A DNA stretch of 64,000 nucleotides from Candidatus Sumerlaeota bacterium (GCA_030613245.1 JAUWMI010000012.1:24414-88413), one strand, 5' to 3'; positions 35,070 through 45,074 are shown, counted from the first letter of the stretch. Notes: generated from the sequence alone by a model not told the origin. Numbers and translations are program-made.

Positions 35070-38000
35070 ATGGGCCGTTACAGGGCAATAATCGGCTGTG
35101 TGACAATGCTGCTGCTTTTCTCACTTTGTGCCGCGCAGCCTGTGATTGCCGCTATGATTCTCTTTGACAATTCGAAGAATGAGCAGGCAGCCAATGCCGA
35201 CTGGGTGATTGACAATAATTTCCCCACGCCCCAACCCTTGCAGCCTACAGGCCCTAACAGCTGGCTCGGTGCCCTGTCCTCGTGGGGATACGAGCTCTAC
35301 CTGCTTGGCCATACCCTCAAGACTCTTCCTCCCACTTCAGATATTACATATGGCAGCCCGTCAAATCCCCAGGATCTGACGCTTTTTGATCTTTTCCTAG
35401 TCCCGGAACCGCAAAACCTCTTTACGGCATCCGAGAAGCAGGCACTGCTCGATTTCGTTGAGAACGGTGGTGGGCTGTTCATCATTGGCAATCACAGGGG
35501 ATCGGATCGTGACAATGACGGCTTCGACTCTACCCAGGTGTGGAATGATCTGAACATCAAAGATTATTTCGGCATGCAGTTCAGCTCAACGAGTATATCC
35601 GGCATAACCAGTAATCGCAACACGCAGCATCCTCTCATCTCAACGACAACTTACGGCCCAGTGACCACACTCAGCTTGCATGCCGGTAATACCCTCACGC
35701 TATTCCCGACCCTCAATTCCTCGGTAGAAGGCCTCTTCTGGCTGAGTGGCTCCCTACAGGGTACCACGAACGTGGTGGCTGCCGCGTGCACCTATGGACT
35801 TGGCCGCGTCGTATGTATTACTGACAGCTCCCCTATGGACGACGGCACAGGTGCACCTGGCGATAGTCTGTATCCAAACTGGGGCGACACTCAGGCCACG
35901 CACGCAGCTTTTTTCCTAAGCGCCACAGCCTATCTGCTCGGCCTGGAGGAACAGAATACGGCCCCTACCATCAGTCTGGGGAATCACCACCCTGAGCAGC
36001 CAACTTACTTTAATCCGGTCATTCTTCATGCGCAAATCACTGACACGACAGGCGAAGTGGTGAGCGCATCGGCCGTCTACAAGATTGGAACCAATGATCA
36101 ATTCACCACCCTGGCGATGGAGCTTATCAGTGGCACCACGAAGGATGGTCTCTGGAAAACTACAGCAGCCATCCCACCTCAGACGTCAGACACATTGGTT
36201 TCATACTACATCATGGCGTCCGACGACGGCACCCCGCCGTTGAGTGCGGTTGCGCCATCCAGAGCTCCTGCCACGCTGTATTCGTACGTGGTTTCCGGAG
36301 AAGATACTCTGGACGTTTCGGGCTGGAAGATCGAACAACAGAATAGTACAGCCTCGCTGGTGCTGCCGCCAGGTACCTCTCTGCGACCAAAGCGATACCT
36401 TCTCATCGGACGCAACAGCGACCGGGAGGCATTTGAGGCGTTCTGGGGTGTTACGCTCGATCCAGCTATTCAGTATATTCGCAGCACGAATCTTTCCGGA
36501 GGCCAGGAGTTCCCAACCATCAACGGAGATGAGATCTACACATTAAAGAATACAGACGACTTCAGTGTTGATGGGCCAACGATTGCACTCCAAAGCGGAC
36601 AGACTGCGCAGCGCGTTAATCCAGGCGATTCTGCCAGTCAGACCACCAGCTGGCTCGTGACAAGTGCCAGTGAGGCCTCACCGGGAGCCGGAGCAGGCAC
36701 AACATCAAATGCCGGCGTGGTTATTAATGAATTCTCCGATGCGCTTGGGTCGGGCAATTACATATATGAGTTTATCGAGCTCTACTATGACGCAGTAGCT
36801 CCCTTTCCGCCACAGATCACTTCCGTTAACGAAAACAGCAACGGCCGTACGTTGATCCAGAACGACGTGCTCACCGTGACCCTCCAGGGTGATGCAGGCT
36901 CAACAGCCTCGTTCGACATCAGTACTGTTGCACAAGAGCTGCCGATGAGTGAAAGTTCGCCCGGTTCGTACACTGGTTCATTTCTCGCTCCGCCAGGAAT
37001 CCGCGTGGTTAATGCCTTGGTGCTTGGCCGGTTGGAAAATGCCTTCGGGACTACGGTGCGCTACGCACCAACCACGGTGAGCATTGACTCGGGCGAGAGC
37101 ATTTCCATCGGAAGTCTTGAGAGCTGGTCATTCTCAGGAACCACGTCACCGTTTCGTCCGCCGGAAGCCGTATTCAATCAGGGCCTACAGCTCACCGCAC
37201 TGAGCAATACGGATACGTTTGGCTACTGGCTGAGCGCGGTGGATACACCGGTGATAAACCAGAGTATCTATCGCGCCACTTTCCACGTGTCCACCGATGT
37301 CACTGACAGTGGGCGTGTTCCCCAAATCCGTCTGCGATTCGTATCCTCCAGCGGAATGCTCAGCTTCGCCACTGTGGTCGAAAGCACGGGAGCCGGCGAT
37401 GCCTCGCCAACCCCAGTTGGCCAGCAATACGAGGTGTACTTTTCACCCGGCTGTCTGCCCGAAGGCGAGACACTGGGCCTGGCGTTTGATCTCTTAAACT
37501 TTAACCCATTTGATGCCACACCCGCAACCATGCAGCTTGACGCTGCAGAATTGGTGCGTTTGTCTCGAACGGCATTTGACAATGCAACCGTGCTCAAGCA
37601 GTACACATTTGACACAGATGAGGAGGGCTGGCTGTTCACAGCCATTCCTTCTTTCTTCACTCCTCCCGAAGCTGCCCGCAGAGATGGGAAGCTGGAATTA
37701 CAAGCTACTGACAGCACCAACACATTTGGCTATTGGGTAAGCCCTGTGGAGGTGGCATTAACGCCCGGCTACATTTACCGAGCTCTGGCCACCGTAAGCA
37801 CGGAGATTAGCGACCAGTCGCGTGTTGCGGATCTTCGGCTGCGTCTCATGACTGAGAACAACCAGCTCGCTGGTGCGCTGAGTGTCCATTCGGCGGGCTC
37901 AGGCGACTGCTCGCCCACACCTCAAGGCGTTGCGTATGAACTGTATTTAGTCCCGCTGCCTGATAGCATCAGTGCTCCGTTTAACCATTGCGTGGCGGCG

Positions 38001-38099
38001 TTTGATCTCCTGAATTTCGATCCAGACGATGATGCCACAGCCAATCTACTTCTCGATTCCATGGTTATTGAGGAGCTGGTTCCTCCTCAGTTTCCTTGA
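35070..38099 (+). CDS. large secreted protein: GATase-like domain, lamin-tail domain, two C-terminal beta repeats
   Basis: The protein has about 1009 residues with a signal peptide (MGRYRAIIGCVTMLLLFSLC, cleavage near VIAA). The first 270 residues resemble the class I glutamine amidotransferase-like fold seen in secreted proteins (LLDFVENGGGLFIIGNH). A middle part has beta domains and a lamin-tail-like segment ending VINEFSDALGSGNYIYEFIEL. The last 300 residues are two related copies of about 160 residues (TFGYWLSAVDTP / TFGYWVSPVEVA; AFDLLNFNP / AFDLLNFDP). ATG 35055 and TTG 35001 are other possible starts. The likely site is the cell surface or medium; the function is unknown. Confidence 0.75.
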   Translation: MGRYRAIIGCVTMLLLFSLCAAQPVIAAMILFDNSKNEQAANADWVIDNNFPTPQPLQPTGPNSWLGALSSWGYELYLLGHTLKTLPPTSDITYGSPSNPQDLTLFDLFLVPEPQNLFTASEKQALLDFVENGGGLFIIGNHRGSDRDNDGFDSTQVWNDLNIKDYFGMQFSSTSISGITSNRNTQHPLISTTTYGPVTTLSLHAGNTLTLFPTLNSSVEGLFWLSGSLQGTTNVVAAACTYGLGRVVCITDSSPMDDGTGAPGDSLYPNWGDTQATHAAFFLSATAYLLGLEEQNTAPTISLGNHHPEQPTYFNPVILHAQITDTTGEVVSASAVYKIGTNDQFTTLAMELISGTTKDGLWKTTAAIPPQTSDTLVSYYIMASDDGTPPLSAVAPSRAPATLYSYVVSGEDTLDVSGWKIEQQNSTASLVLPPGTSLRPKRYLLIGRNSDREAFEAFWGVTLDPAIQYIRSTNLSGGQEFPTINGDEIYTLKNTDDFSVDGPTIALQSGQTAQRVNPGDSASQTTSWLVTSASEASPGAGAGTTSNAGVVINEFSDALGSGNYIYEFIELYYDAVAPFPPQITSVNENSNGRTLIQNDVLTVTLQGDAGSTASFDISTVAQELPMSESSPGSYTGSFLAPPGIRVVNALVLGRLENAFGTTVRYAPTTVSIDSGESISIGSLESWSFSGTTSPFRPPEAVFNQGLQLTALSNTDTFGYWLSAVDTPVINQSIYRATFHVSTDVTDSGRVPQIRLRFVSSSGMLSFATVVESTGAGDASPTPVGQQYEVYFSPGCLPEGETLGLAFDLLNFNPFDATPATMQLDAAELVRLSRTAFDNATVLKQYTFDTDEEGWLFTAIPSFFTPPEAARRDGKLELQATDSTNTFGYWVSPVEVALTPGYIYRALATVSTEISDQSRVADLRLRLMTENNQLAGALSVHSAGSGDCSPTPQGVAYELYLVPLPDSISAPFNHCVAAFDLLNFDPDDDATANLLLDSMVIEELVPPQFP

Positions 38100-38323
38100 A
38101 TGTAGCTCTCGGATCGGACACAAGCCCATGCTCAGGCCTGAATAAAGGTGCCATCAGGACTGCTGGAGAGCGTCCGGCTGGCATGGTCAATGCCTGGGAG
38201 GGAGATCTTTAGAAAACACGCGTCTTTTCAATTGACAATTCTTTCTCCGTACTATCTAGTTTTTTCATTGAAAAGCGGAGATAGGCTATGCGAAATTCCG
38301 TTGTGAAGGAGGAGCCATGTATT

Positions 38324-39448
38324 ATGCATAGGCGACTCGCGCTCTTGGTGGTTATAGGAATCGTGGTGGGAAACATTTGTGGCGCCAGAGAGATTGAGCC
38401 CTTAGCGGGCGAGCTGGTGGCAGTATCGAAAGTGGTCTCGGGTCAGACCGAGCAGGAGGCCATTGAGCAGGCGTGCCAACAAGCTGTAAATACCTGTGTA
38501 GGAAGAGTGTATATGGGCAAAACTCTTGTCATGGCGCGAAGCCTGCTCGACAAGTACCTTCAGCAGCATTACAAGCGCTTTATTATGTCCAAGGCTGTGT
38601 ATCAAAAACGCTACGAAAAAAAAGGCCAAGTTATACTAGACATAAACGTCTACGTGAATTTCGACAGTCTCGTCAAAGATCTCGATGAAAAGCGGTTTCT
38701 CTACAAGCCGCGCATTCGTCCCTTCTTCTATGTCTTCCTCGAAGAGGTCTTGGAAGACCAGCATGCACCGTATACCATCGGCAGCGATACGATTTTCGAC
38801 ATCCTGATCGAAAAGACGGTACGGGTCAGCGAAGAGCCGATTCAGAACCCACCGCCCAACATTGACGTCTCCAAAGATCCAGAGCTCTTTCAGCAAGCTA
38901 TCATGGCTGCCCAGAAGGTTGGCGTTGGCCTCTTCATCACTGGAACTTCAACCACCCGACTCATCAAGGCTCAGGAACTTTACTACGACCTTTACTACTT
39001 CTATGAAACTCACATGCACCTCAAGCTGGTCCGGGTTGATACGGGAGACATCCTCTTTGAAACGGATGCAACAGCCAGCTCCGGCCATATCAACCGCGAG
39101 CGGGCAGTTGAACTCTGTATTCAGCGTGCTGCCAATATGGCCACTCTCAAGGTTATCGGGGCCTATCTGAAGACCTGGAAGCATATGATGCTGAACGTCG
39201 CTGACTATCAGCTTATGTTTACCGGCATCTCGCCTGATCAACTCGATCTCGTTGCAAAGATGCTCAAGGCCCTGGCACCAGAGACCGAAGTGTACGTCAA
39301 GGCCTATTACAATCGCATTGCCGTGGTCAATCTGATCTACAAAGGCGAACGCAGCGAGTTAATCCAGGCAATTCAGCGGTTGCCATACCCTCGTTTGAAA
39401 ATCATGATAGAGAAGCCGACTGCGCTCGAGGTGCAAATTGAGACTTAA
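38324..39448 (+). CDS. secreted protein with FlgT-N-like domain
   Basis: The 374-residue protein has a signal peptide (MHRRLALLVVIGIVVGNICG). Residues about 25-105 follow the pattern of the FlgT N-terminal domain: EAIEQACQQAVNTCVGRVYMG, then a segment leading to GQVILDINVYV. FlgT-like proteins bind near the flagellar basal body or act in outer-membrane assembly, but no flagellar gene is in the window, so only the fold is suggested. GAAGGAGGAG fits the ATG at 38324; an ATG at 38288 also has a GGAG. Confidence 0.7.
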   Translation: MHRRLALLVVIGIVVGNICGAREIEPLAGELVAVSKVVSGQTEQEAIEQACQQAVNTCVGRVYMGKTLVMARSLLDKYLQQHYKRFIMSKAVYQKRYEKKGQVILDINVYVNFDSLVKDLDEKRFLYKPRIRPFFYVFLEEVLEDQHAPYTIGSDTIFDILIEKTVRVSEEPIQNPPPNIDVSKDPELFQQAIMAAQKVGVGLFITGTSTTRLIKAQELYYDLYYFYETHMHLKLVRVDTGDILFETDATASSGHINRERAVELCIQRAANMATLKVIGAYLKTWKHMMLNVADYQLMFTGISPDQLDLVAKMLKALAPETEVYVKAYYNRIAVVNLIYKGERSELIQAIQRLPYPRLKIMIEKPTALEVQIET

Positions 39449-39587
39449 TGTGCCTTGATGCAATGAGTGCCTGGCAGAGGTTCAAGGTTGGACTCTGGGG
39501 TTCTGAAGGAAAATCCGGCGGATCGAGAGTGGGAGAAAGAAGACGTCGTACCTGAATGTCTTGGCCATTCCAGAATACCTGTCTTGT

Positions 39588-39620
39588 GTCGAGGTCCTAT
39601 TGACCTCGACCTTCTATCTT
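39588..39620 (+). terminator. likely terminator
   Basis: A perfect 9-bp stem (GTCGAGGTC / GACCTCGAC) with a 5-base loop is followed by CTTCTATCTT. It lies in the 320-base gap after the FlgT-like gene. The T tract is weak. Confidence 0.5.
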
Positions 39621-39768
39621 AAGGCACGTGCCTCGTAGGATAAAAAAGAAAGTGTCCCGCAAGGCCGATACACCAATCTTGCGCCACTGTTTTTGTGCAT
39701 GCAATTCTGGAGGAGAGCAAACGAGGGGAGTACTGAATACTTTGCAAACAAGAAAAAGGAACTTTCAA

Positions 39769-41535
39769 ATGCGCATTATGACGTGCCGAATGCGTTTCGT
39801 TGTTCTACGGGTTGCAGTTGCCGCATGTGTAATAATGCTTGGGAGCTGTGCAGCGCGCTCAACCGGCCCAGATGGTCTCCGAGCTTTAGGAGCAGCGTCC
39901 AGCGCTGAGGTTTCGCCACAATATCAGACGCCCATGGCGAAAGGTGATACTGCTGCCAATGCCTCGGAATCTTCACCCTCAGCCGAAGCATCTACCAGCA
40001 TGCCGCTTCCTGCAACACCCGGCGTCTACGCTGGTGATTTGAAAACCTCTCCCCCATTACAGCCGGGAGCACCGACGCACAGAATCTCGCTCCAGGACGT
40101 GCTTCGTCTCACCCTTGAAAACAATCTCGATATTAAAATCAGTGAATATGATCGGAAAATCGCTCGCGATGAAATAGAAGTACAAAAAGGCATTTTCGAC
40201 ACGCTATTCACCTCGCGGCTGGCCCAAACCGAGATTGAGCAACCACTGGTCCTGGAAAAAGCGGGCACAACCCCCGGATTCACGCAGACCACCTGGGAAG
40301 ATTTCGGCATCTCGGACGTGCAGCAAAGCGTGGCCAAGTCGTTCGAAGCACGCCTGAGCCAGCTCCTCCCCACCGGCGGAATTCTCGAATTGCTCTACAC
40401 TGACGAGCGGCTCGAACAGGTCCCATCCGGGTTTGCCACGGTTAGTCCCTATTACACCGTGCAGCTCACCCTGGCCTTTCTTCATCCCATATTGAAGAAT
40501 TTTGGGCCGGCAGTCACCAAGGCCGGCATCCGAATAGCGAAAAACAATGCCGAGATCTCCCACGAGGCGTTCCGCCTGCAGGTTATGAGTCAGCTGGCCG
40601 AGGCGCTCAAGACCTACTGGGAACTGGTGTTTGCCATTTATAATTATGATGTCCAGATGATCTCCTTCCGGCAAGCCCAGGAGCTCTTGCGCATCAACAC
40701 GATTAAGTTCGAAGCCGGCGTGGTGCCCTCTACTGATGTCCTCCAGGCAAAAGCGCAAGTGGCCTCGCGTGAAGAGCAGGTCATTATAGCACACCAGCAG
40801 ATTCTCGATATCCAGGATCTTCTGAAACAAATTATGAATGTGACCAATACTGATCCCAACTGGCAGACCAACCTCATTCCAGAAGGTCGGCCCACGTACT
40901 ATGACGTACGCCTGGACGAAGACCAGTTTCTCCGCGAGGCCTTTGCCTACCGACCTGAGTACCGACAGGCAGAGACAATGCTGAGAAGCCGCAAGATTCA
41001 ACGAATGGTAGCACGAAACAAACGTCTTCCAGAGCTCAACTTCTATGGCTATTATGGCTTCACCGGCGCAGATGAGTCCAATACCCGGGCCTTTGAGAAC
41101 ATGGAAACTCTGGATTATCACCATTGGCAAGTGGGGCTGGAATTTCGCTATCCCCTGCCTAATCGCGCTGGCCGCTATGGCTACCACCAGAGCCAGCTCC
41201 AGTACGACCAGGCAAGGGAATCACTCGAAAACGTGAAGAACCTCATTACGCTGGCAATTCGCAATAGCCGGCGCGAGGTGGAAACTAATCGCAAGCTCAT
41301 TGACGTGAACGAGGCATCGGTTGAATATGAAGAGGCCAAGCTCGATGCAGAACAGAAGCGCTTCGACGTCGGTATGGCTACCAGCCATGATGTGCTCGAA
41401 TTCCAAAGAGATCTCGCCAATAGTCGGGCAAACCACTTGCGCGCAATTATTGACTACAATAAGGCGCTTATTGAGCTCGAACTGGCCAAAGGTACCCTCC
41501 TGAAATCCCACCAAATTCAGATTGAAAACCAGTGA
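39769..41535 (+). CDS. TolC-family outer-membrane efflux lipoprotein
   Basis: The 588-residue protein has a lipobox LGSC (Cys27). The mature part has two long helical halves with the family's repeated pattern (ETYWELVFAIYNYDVQ-like near 290 and LAIRNSRREVETNRKLIDV near 490) and strand segments such as LRQLLPTGG-like SQLLPTGGIL. Outer-membrane factors of this kind are trimeric ducts for tripartite exporters. The MacAB-like proteins encoded 5 kb upstream on the same strand are natural partners (inference). AAGGA eight bases before the ATG sets the start; the frame is open to 39628. A Ser/Pro/Ala-rich linker of about 60 residues follows the lipobox. Confidence 0.9.
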   Translation: MRIMTCRMRFVVLRVAVAACVIMLGSCAARSTGPDGLRALGAASSAEVSPQYQTPMAKGDTAANASESSPSAEASTSMPLPATPGVYAGDLKTSPPLQPGAPTHRISLQDVLRLTLENNLDIKISEYDRKIARDEIEVQKGIFDTLFTSRLAQTEIEQPLVLEKAGTTPGFTQTTWEDFGISDVQQSVAKSFEARLSQLLPTGGILELLYTDERLEQVPSGFATVSPYYTVQLTLAFLHPILKNFGPAVTKAGIRIAKNNAEISHEAFRLQVMSQLAEALKTYWELVFAIYNYDVQMISFRQAQELLRINTIKFEAGVVPSTDVLQAKAQVASREEQVIIAHQQILDIQDLLKQIMNVTNTDPNWQTNLIPEGRPTYYDVRLDEDQFLREAFAYRPEYRQAETMLRSRKIQRMVARNKRLPELNFYGYYGFTGADESNTRAFENMETLDYHHWQVGLEFRYPLPNRAGRYGYHQSQLQYDQARESLENVKNLITLAIRNSRREVETNRKLIDVNEASVEYEEAKLDAEQKRFDVGMATSHDVLEFQRDLANSRANHLRAIIDYNKALIELELAKGTLLKSHQIQIENQ

Positions 41536-41637
41536 CTCCCGCTGCCCAGGCTTCCTGATCCTAAGGCCTATTCTACCACAGTTCCTAGCCTTATTGTTTA
41601 TAGACTCTAGCAATGCCCATGCTCTGGAAAAATTGGG

Positions 41638-41667
41638 TTGACTTGGCTTGGATTGCCTACTTAGAAT
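41638..41667 (+). promoter_or_regulatory. sigma-70-type promoter of def
   Basis: TTGACT and TAGAAT are separated by 18 bases and lie about 110 bases before def. Confidence 0.5.
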
Positions 41668-41778
41668 CTTTTTACTAGACGAAAGGCGGAAGGATCAGCC
41701 CTTCCCCTCACTTCTTTTGCGTGCGAGTGAAATGGCCCGAATCTTAGGATCATCAGACTCGCTGAAGAACATGGACAA

Positions 41779-42369
41779 ATGGCAACCCTGACAGTCCTGA
41801 CATACGGTGACGATACGTTGCGCAAAGCGTCAAAGCCTGTCGAGCGCTTGACGGCGGAGGATAAGGAGCTTATCTCCAGCCTTAGCGAAACCATGTACGC
41901 TCAGCATGGTGTGGGGCTTGCAGCGCCGCAGGTCGGCGTGTTGAAGCCCATTCTGTTGCTGGACGTGGATCAAGTTCAGCAGCCATCTGCCAAGTCATCC
42001 GGCGCCGGGCAATCCAAAAAAATAGCGCGCAATCTGCAGGTCTTTATTAATCCGGAAATCATATGGGAGTCTAAAGAAGATGAACCCTTTACGGAAGGTT
42101 GTCTGAGTGTGCCGGGCATTGAGGCAGAGATATACCGGCCTGCGCGTATCCGGCTGCGATACCACGATGCGAATTTTGAGAGAAAGGAGTTGGAGGCTGA
42201 CGGCTTATTGGCCCGCGTATTGCAGCACGAAATTGATCATCTCAATGGCAAGCTTTTTATCGATCGCGTAGGCGGGATGAAGCGCGCCTTGATGGCGGGC
42301 CGGTTGAATCGGCTGAAAAAGGAAACGCGTACCAGGCAGGCCAATCAGTCAGACATTTTAAAACTCTAA
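41779..42369 (+). CDS. def: peptide deformylase
   Basis: The enzyme removes the formyl group from new N-termini. The 196-residue product has all three metal/catalytic motifs: GVGLAAPQ (about residues 44-51), EGCLS (about 112) and HEIDH (about 155), with Cys and two His as metal ligands and Glu as base. A short insertion (residues about 68-86, Ser/Gly/Gln/Lys-rich) lies after LLLDVDQ and makes it slightly longer than usual. The usual partner fmt is not downstream. The ribosome-binding site is weak. Confidence 0.95.
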   Translation: MATLTVLTYGDDTLRKASKPVERLTAEDKELISSLSETMYAQHGVGLAAPQVGVLKPILLLDVDQVQQPSAKSSGAGQSKKIARNLQVFINPEIIWESKEDEPFTEGCLSVPGIEAEIYRPARIRLRYHDANFERKELEADGLLARVLQHEIDHLNGKLFIDRVGGMKRALMAGRLNRLKKETRTRQANQSDILKL

Positions 42370-42455
42370 CCACACTCCTGCTGTAGGCTGTTCTGTGGCT
42401 TGCATCTCTACCACGATTCTTTAGCAGCCTTACTACCATATTGAGGCGAAAAGAA

Positions 42456-44033
42456 ATGCCAATAGAATTCGACAGAAATCCTGTGGGCGAAAAGGACCTG
42501 GCGAAAACTAAACCCCGGGAGCCAAAGGTCCCTACCGACGCCCGGAGCGAGCTCGAAGTGCTGATCCGGGCACGCTATCCGCTGATCTACGTGGTGAGCT
42601 GGGAAGAAGAGCGGGTGATGCACGAGCTTGACCGAATCGCGCAGACACTGGACAAGAAGGTCTATGCATGGGACATTAATCACGGAATTTCTCGTTATCG
42701 GCGCGCAGTGGAAGGCAAAATTGAAGGAAAAAAAGGAACCAAAGACCCCATCCTGGCAATTCGAGAAATTGCAGAGATTACTGACCCCTCCATCTTTGTC
42801 CTGAAAGATTATCATGCCTATGTCAAAGATTCCACTGTGATACGTGGCTTGCGCAACCTTGTGGCAACTCTGCGTCAGACCTACGTCTCGGTCGTGATCT
42901 TATCGCCAACTCTGGAAATTCCGCCAGAGCTGGAAAAGGATATTACCATTGTTGACTTTCCCCTGCCCGCAAAGCAGGATCTTGAGATCCTCCTCCATCA
43001 GATCTCCGATGACCTGAAGGGAAATCCTAACTTTCACATTGATATTAGCGCCGAGGCGAAGGACAAGATGCTCGAGGCGGCAGTAGGCCTCACACTGAAT
43101 GAGGTGGAAAACGTATTTGCCAAAACGCTGGTGCTTACTGGCCAATTGACGGCCAAAGAGGTGCCATTTATTTATTCCGAGAAGAAGCAGATCATTCGCA
43201 AGACGGGATTGTTAGAATATATCGAGGTGGATGAGCAGATGTCAGGCGTCGGTGGGCTGACAGCATTGAAAGACTGGCTGATTAAGCGACGCCTGGCTTT
43301 TAGCGACAAGGCCCGGGCATTCGGGCTCCCCACTCCCAAAGGGGTGCTTTTTCTCGGAATTCAAGGCTGCGGAAAAAGCCTGTGTGCGAAAGCCGTCGCC
43401 AATTTCTGGGAAATCCCACTGCTTCGTCTGGATATGGGGAGGCTCTTCGGGAGCTTCGTCGGCACCTCCGAGCACAACGTGCGCCGCGCCATCAGCGTCG
43501 CTGAATCCGTATCGCCGGTGATTCTCTGGATTGACGAGATTGACAAAGGGTTCTCCGGCCTACAGTCATCTGCGTTTTCCGATTCGGGGACTACGGCGCG
43601 TGTGTTCGGCACACTCATCACCTGGCTCCAGGAGAAGACCGTGCCGGTGTTCGTAATTGCTACGGCCAACAACGTTGAAGTGCTGCCACCGGAATTGATG
43701 CGTAAGGGCCGCTTTGACGAAATCTTCTTCGTTGATCTTCCGACCATTGGGGAGCGCAAGGAAGTCTTTTTTATTCACCTGAAGAAGCGTAAGCGGGATC
43801 CGAAACGCTTCGACCTCGATCTGTTGGCGAAAGAGAGTGAGGGATTTAGCGGCTCGGAAATCGAACAAGTCATCATCTCCGGCCTATACGATGCGTATGT
43901 AGAAGGCAAGGACATTGATACGCAGACTATCCGCAAGGCAATTTCCGAAACTTATCCGCTTTCCAAAACCATGCACGAAGAAATTGAATACCGCCGCAAG
44001 TGGGCCAAAGGCCGCGCACGAATGGCCACCTGA
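42456..44033 (+). CDS. Ycf46-like AAA ATPase
   Basis: The 525-residue protein has a degenerate N-terminal AAA-like half (ARYPLIYVVSWEEERV, about residues 40-240) and a working C-terminal ATPase. The latter has Walker A GIQGCGKS, Walker B VILWIDEIDKG, sensor 1 VIATANN and the arginine-finger region MRKGRFDE. This layout is that of cyanobacterial and plastid Ycf46, linked to carbon-uptake control in cyanobacteria; its role elsewhere is unknown. It lies 87 bases after def. The ATG at 42456 follows GAGGCG; a TTG at 42441 is also open. Confidence 0.87.
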   Translation: MPIEFDRNPVGEKDLAKTKPREPKVPTDARSELEVLIRARYPLIYVVSWEEERVMHELDRIAQTLDKKVYAWDINHGISRYRRAVEGKIEGKKGTKDPILAIREIAEITDPSIFVLKDYHAYVKDSTVIRGLRNLVATLRQTYVSVVILSPTLEIPPELEKDITIVDFPLPAKQDLEILLHQISDDLKGNPNFHIDISAEAKDKMLEAAVGLTLNEVENVFAKTLVLTGQLTAKEVPFIYSEKKQIIRKTGLLEYIEVDEQMSGVGGLTALKDWLIKRRLAFSDKARAFGLPTPKGVLFLGIQGCGKSLCAKAVANFWEIPLLRLDMGRLFGSFVGTSEHNVRRAISVAESVSPVILWIDEIDKGFSGLQSSAFSDSGTTARVFGTLITWLQEKTVPVFVIATANNVEVLPPELMRKGRFDEIFFVDLPTIGERKEVFFIHLKKRKRDPKRFDLDLLAKESEGFSGSEIEQVIISGLYDAYVEGKDIDTQTIRKAISETYPLSKTMHEEIEYRRKWAKGRARMAT

Positions 44034-44064
44034 TCTCACACACCCATCCACAGATTGGAAGCAT

Positions 44065-44092
44065 GTAGGGGCGTTTAATTAAACGCCCCTAC
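44065..44092. repeat. GTAGGG palindrome, class 2 (perfect)
   Basis: A perfect 28-bp palindrome with half-site GTAGGGGCGTTTAA, between the 3' ends of two convergent genes. Confidence 0.9.
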
Positions 44093-44110
44093 TATAAGAA
44101 TTCCAAGAAC

Positions 44111-44148
44111 CAAAATAAAGGGCGCTGAACAGAATGTGTTCAACGCCC
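44111..44148 (-). terminator. terminator of the pseudopilin gene
   Basis: A 12-bp stem with one mismatch (44120-44131 with 44137-44148) is followed on the minus strand by TTTATTTTGG. It ends the pseudopilin transcript coming from the right. Confidence 0.8.
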
Positions 44149-44197
44149 TCTCTCGCCTCTTCTAAGAAAGATAGTGCCTGATTCTTATCCGTTGCGC

Positions 44198-44806
44198 TCA
44201 GTAAAAGATATCTGTATCCGAAGCAGGAGGCTCGGGTACTTCCGGATGCATCTGACTCCGCCAGATGTTTCCAGCACTGACCGTCCCATTCGTCGGATCG
44301 TACATACGGTCGGGCGCATTTCCTATTGATCGGTTGGAATAAATTCTATCCGGCCCGTAACTGCACATACGCCACTCGCCATAATAGCTTTCCAGCACCT
44401 TCGTCCAATAGGCACTATTAGGATTGTAGTTAAGGTAGTATCTAGGAACATGGTAGGAATAGAACTCGACGTCCCTATTGCTCTGATCCTGAAATGCGAA
44501 GGGGTCCCGCAGCTCCTTGGAAGTAAGGTATGCAATTGGCGTTGTCAGATTAAACCTCAGATACCCATCAGTTGTATCATCGCCATAGCGAAATCCTGAG
44601 ACATGCGTCATCGGCGCGTACTTATTATGATCTACAAAATAAGACTCAATGGCAGTGGTCACTGTCCGCATGTCAGCCTTGGCGCGCGAGACCTTCGACC
44701 GCACCTGGGCTTCTAAGAAGTTTGGTATTGCAATGGCAGCAAGGATGGCAATGATGGCTACGACAATCAGTAGCTCGATCAATGTAAATCCTTTCCGTCT
44801 GTGCAT
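44198..44806 (-). CDS. GspG-like major pseudopilin
   Basis: The 202-residue protein has a perfect class III signal: MHRRKG, then FTLIELLIVVAIIAILAAIA. The conserved IPNFLEAQVRSKVSRAKADMRT follows, with an ordered C-terminal domain rich in Tyr and Asn. It resembles the many GspG-like proteins of PVC-group and candidate-phylum bacteria, which build short pseudopili of type II secretion or type IV pili. AAGGAGGTGA, a complete Shine-Dalgarno sequence, sits just before the ATG at 44806, showing high expression. The upstream -35 (TTGACA on the minus strand, 44880-44885) has no well-spaced -10. Confidence 0.93.
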   Translation of the reverse strand: MHRRKGFTLIELLIVVAIIAILAAIAIPNFLEAQVRSKVSRAKADMRTVTTAIESYFVDHNKYAPMTHVSGFRYGDDTTDGYLRFNLTTPIAYLTSKELRDPFAFQDQSNRDVEFYSYHVPRYYLNYNPNSAYWTKVLESYYGEWRMCSYGPDRIYSNRSIGNAPDRMYDPTNGTVSAGNIWRSQMHPEVPEPPASDTDIFY

Positions 44807-45074
44807 AAGCTCACCTCCTTCCCGATGGGCAAATCTCAAAATCCCAAACAGACAAAGTACACTATGAATACCTGACATTTGTCAATTAAAATTTTCTTCA
44901 CATCCTCCCTGCGGACCATATGCGGCCAGATTGTGCAGCTCTACCTCGTCCAAGTCCAAAGACAATTATGCAAAACAAGCTGGTAAGTTTACAATACGCT
45001 CCTGTATGACGATGGCTCGTCGGTCATTGCAGATTAAGCCCTTACGGAAGTAATCGCAAGAACACGTGTTAAAG

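Noticed and set aside
40204..41187. Long minus-strand frame (327 codons) inside the TolC-like gene
   Set aside because: The plus strand carries the full TolC-family pattern, and the antisense frame has no family motif or ribosome-binding site.
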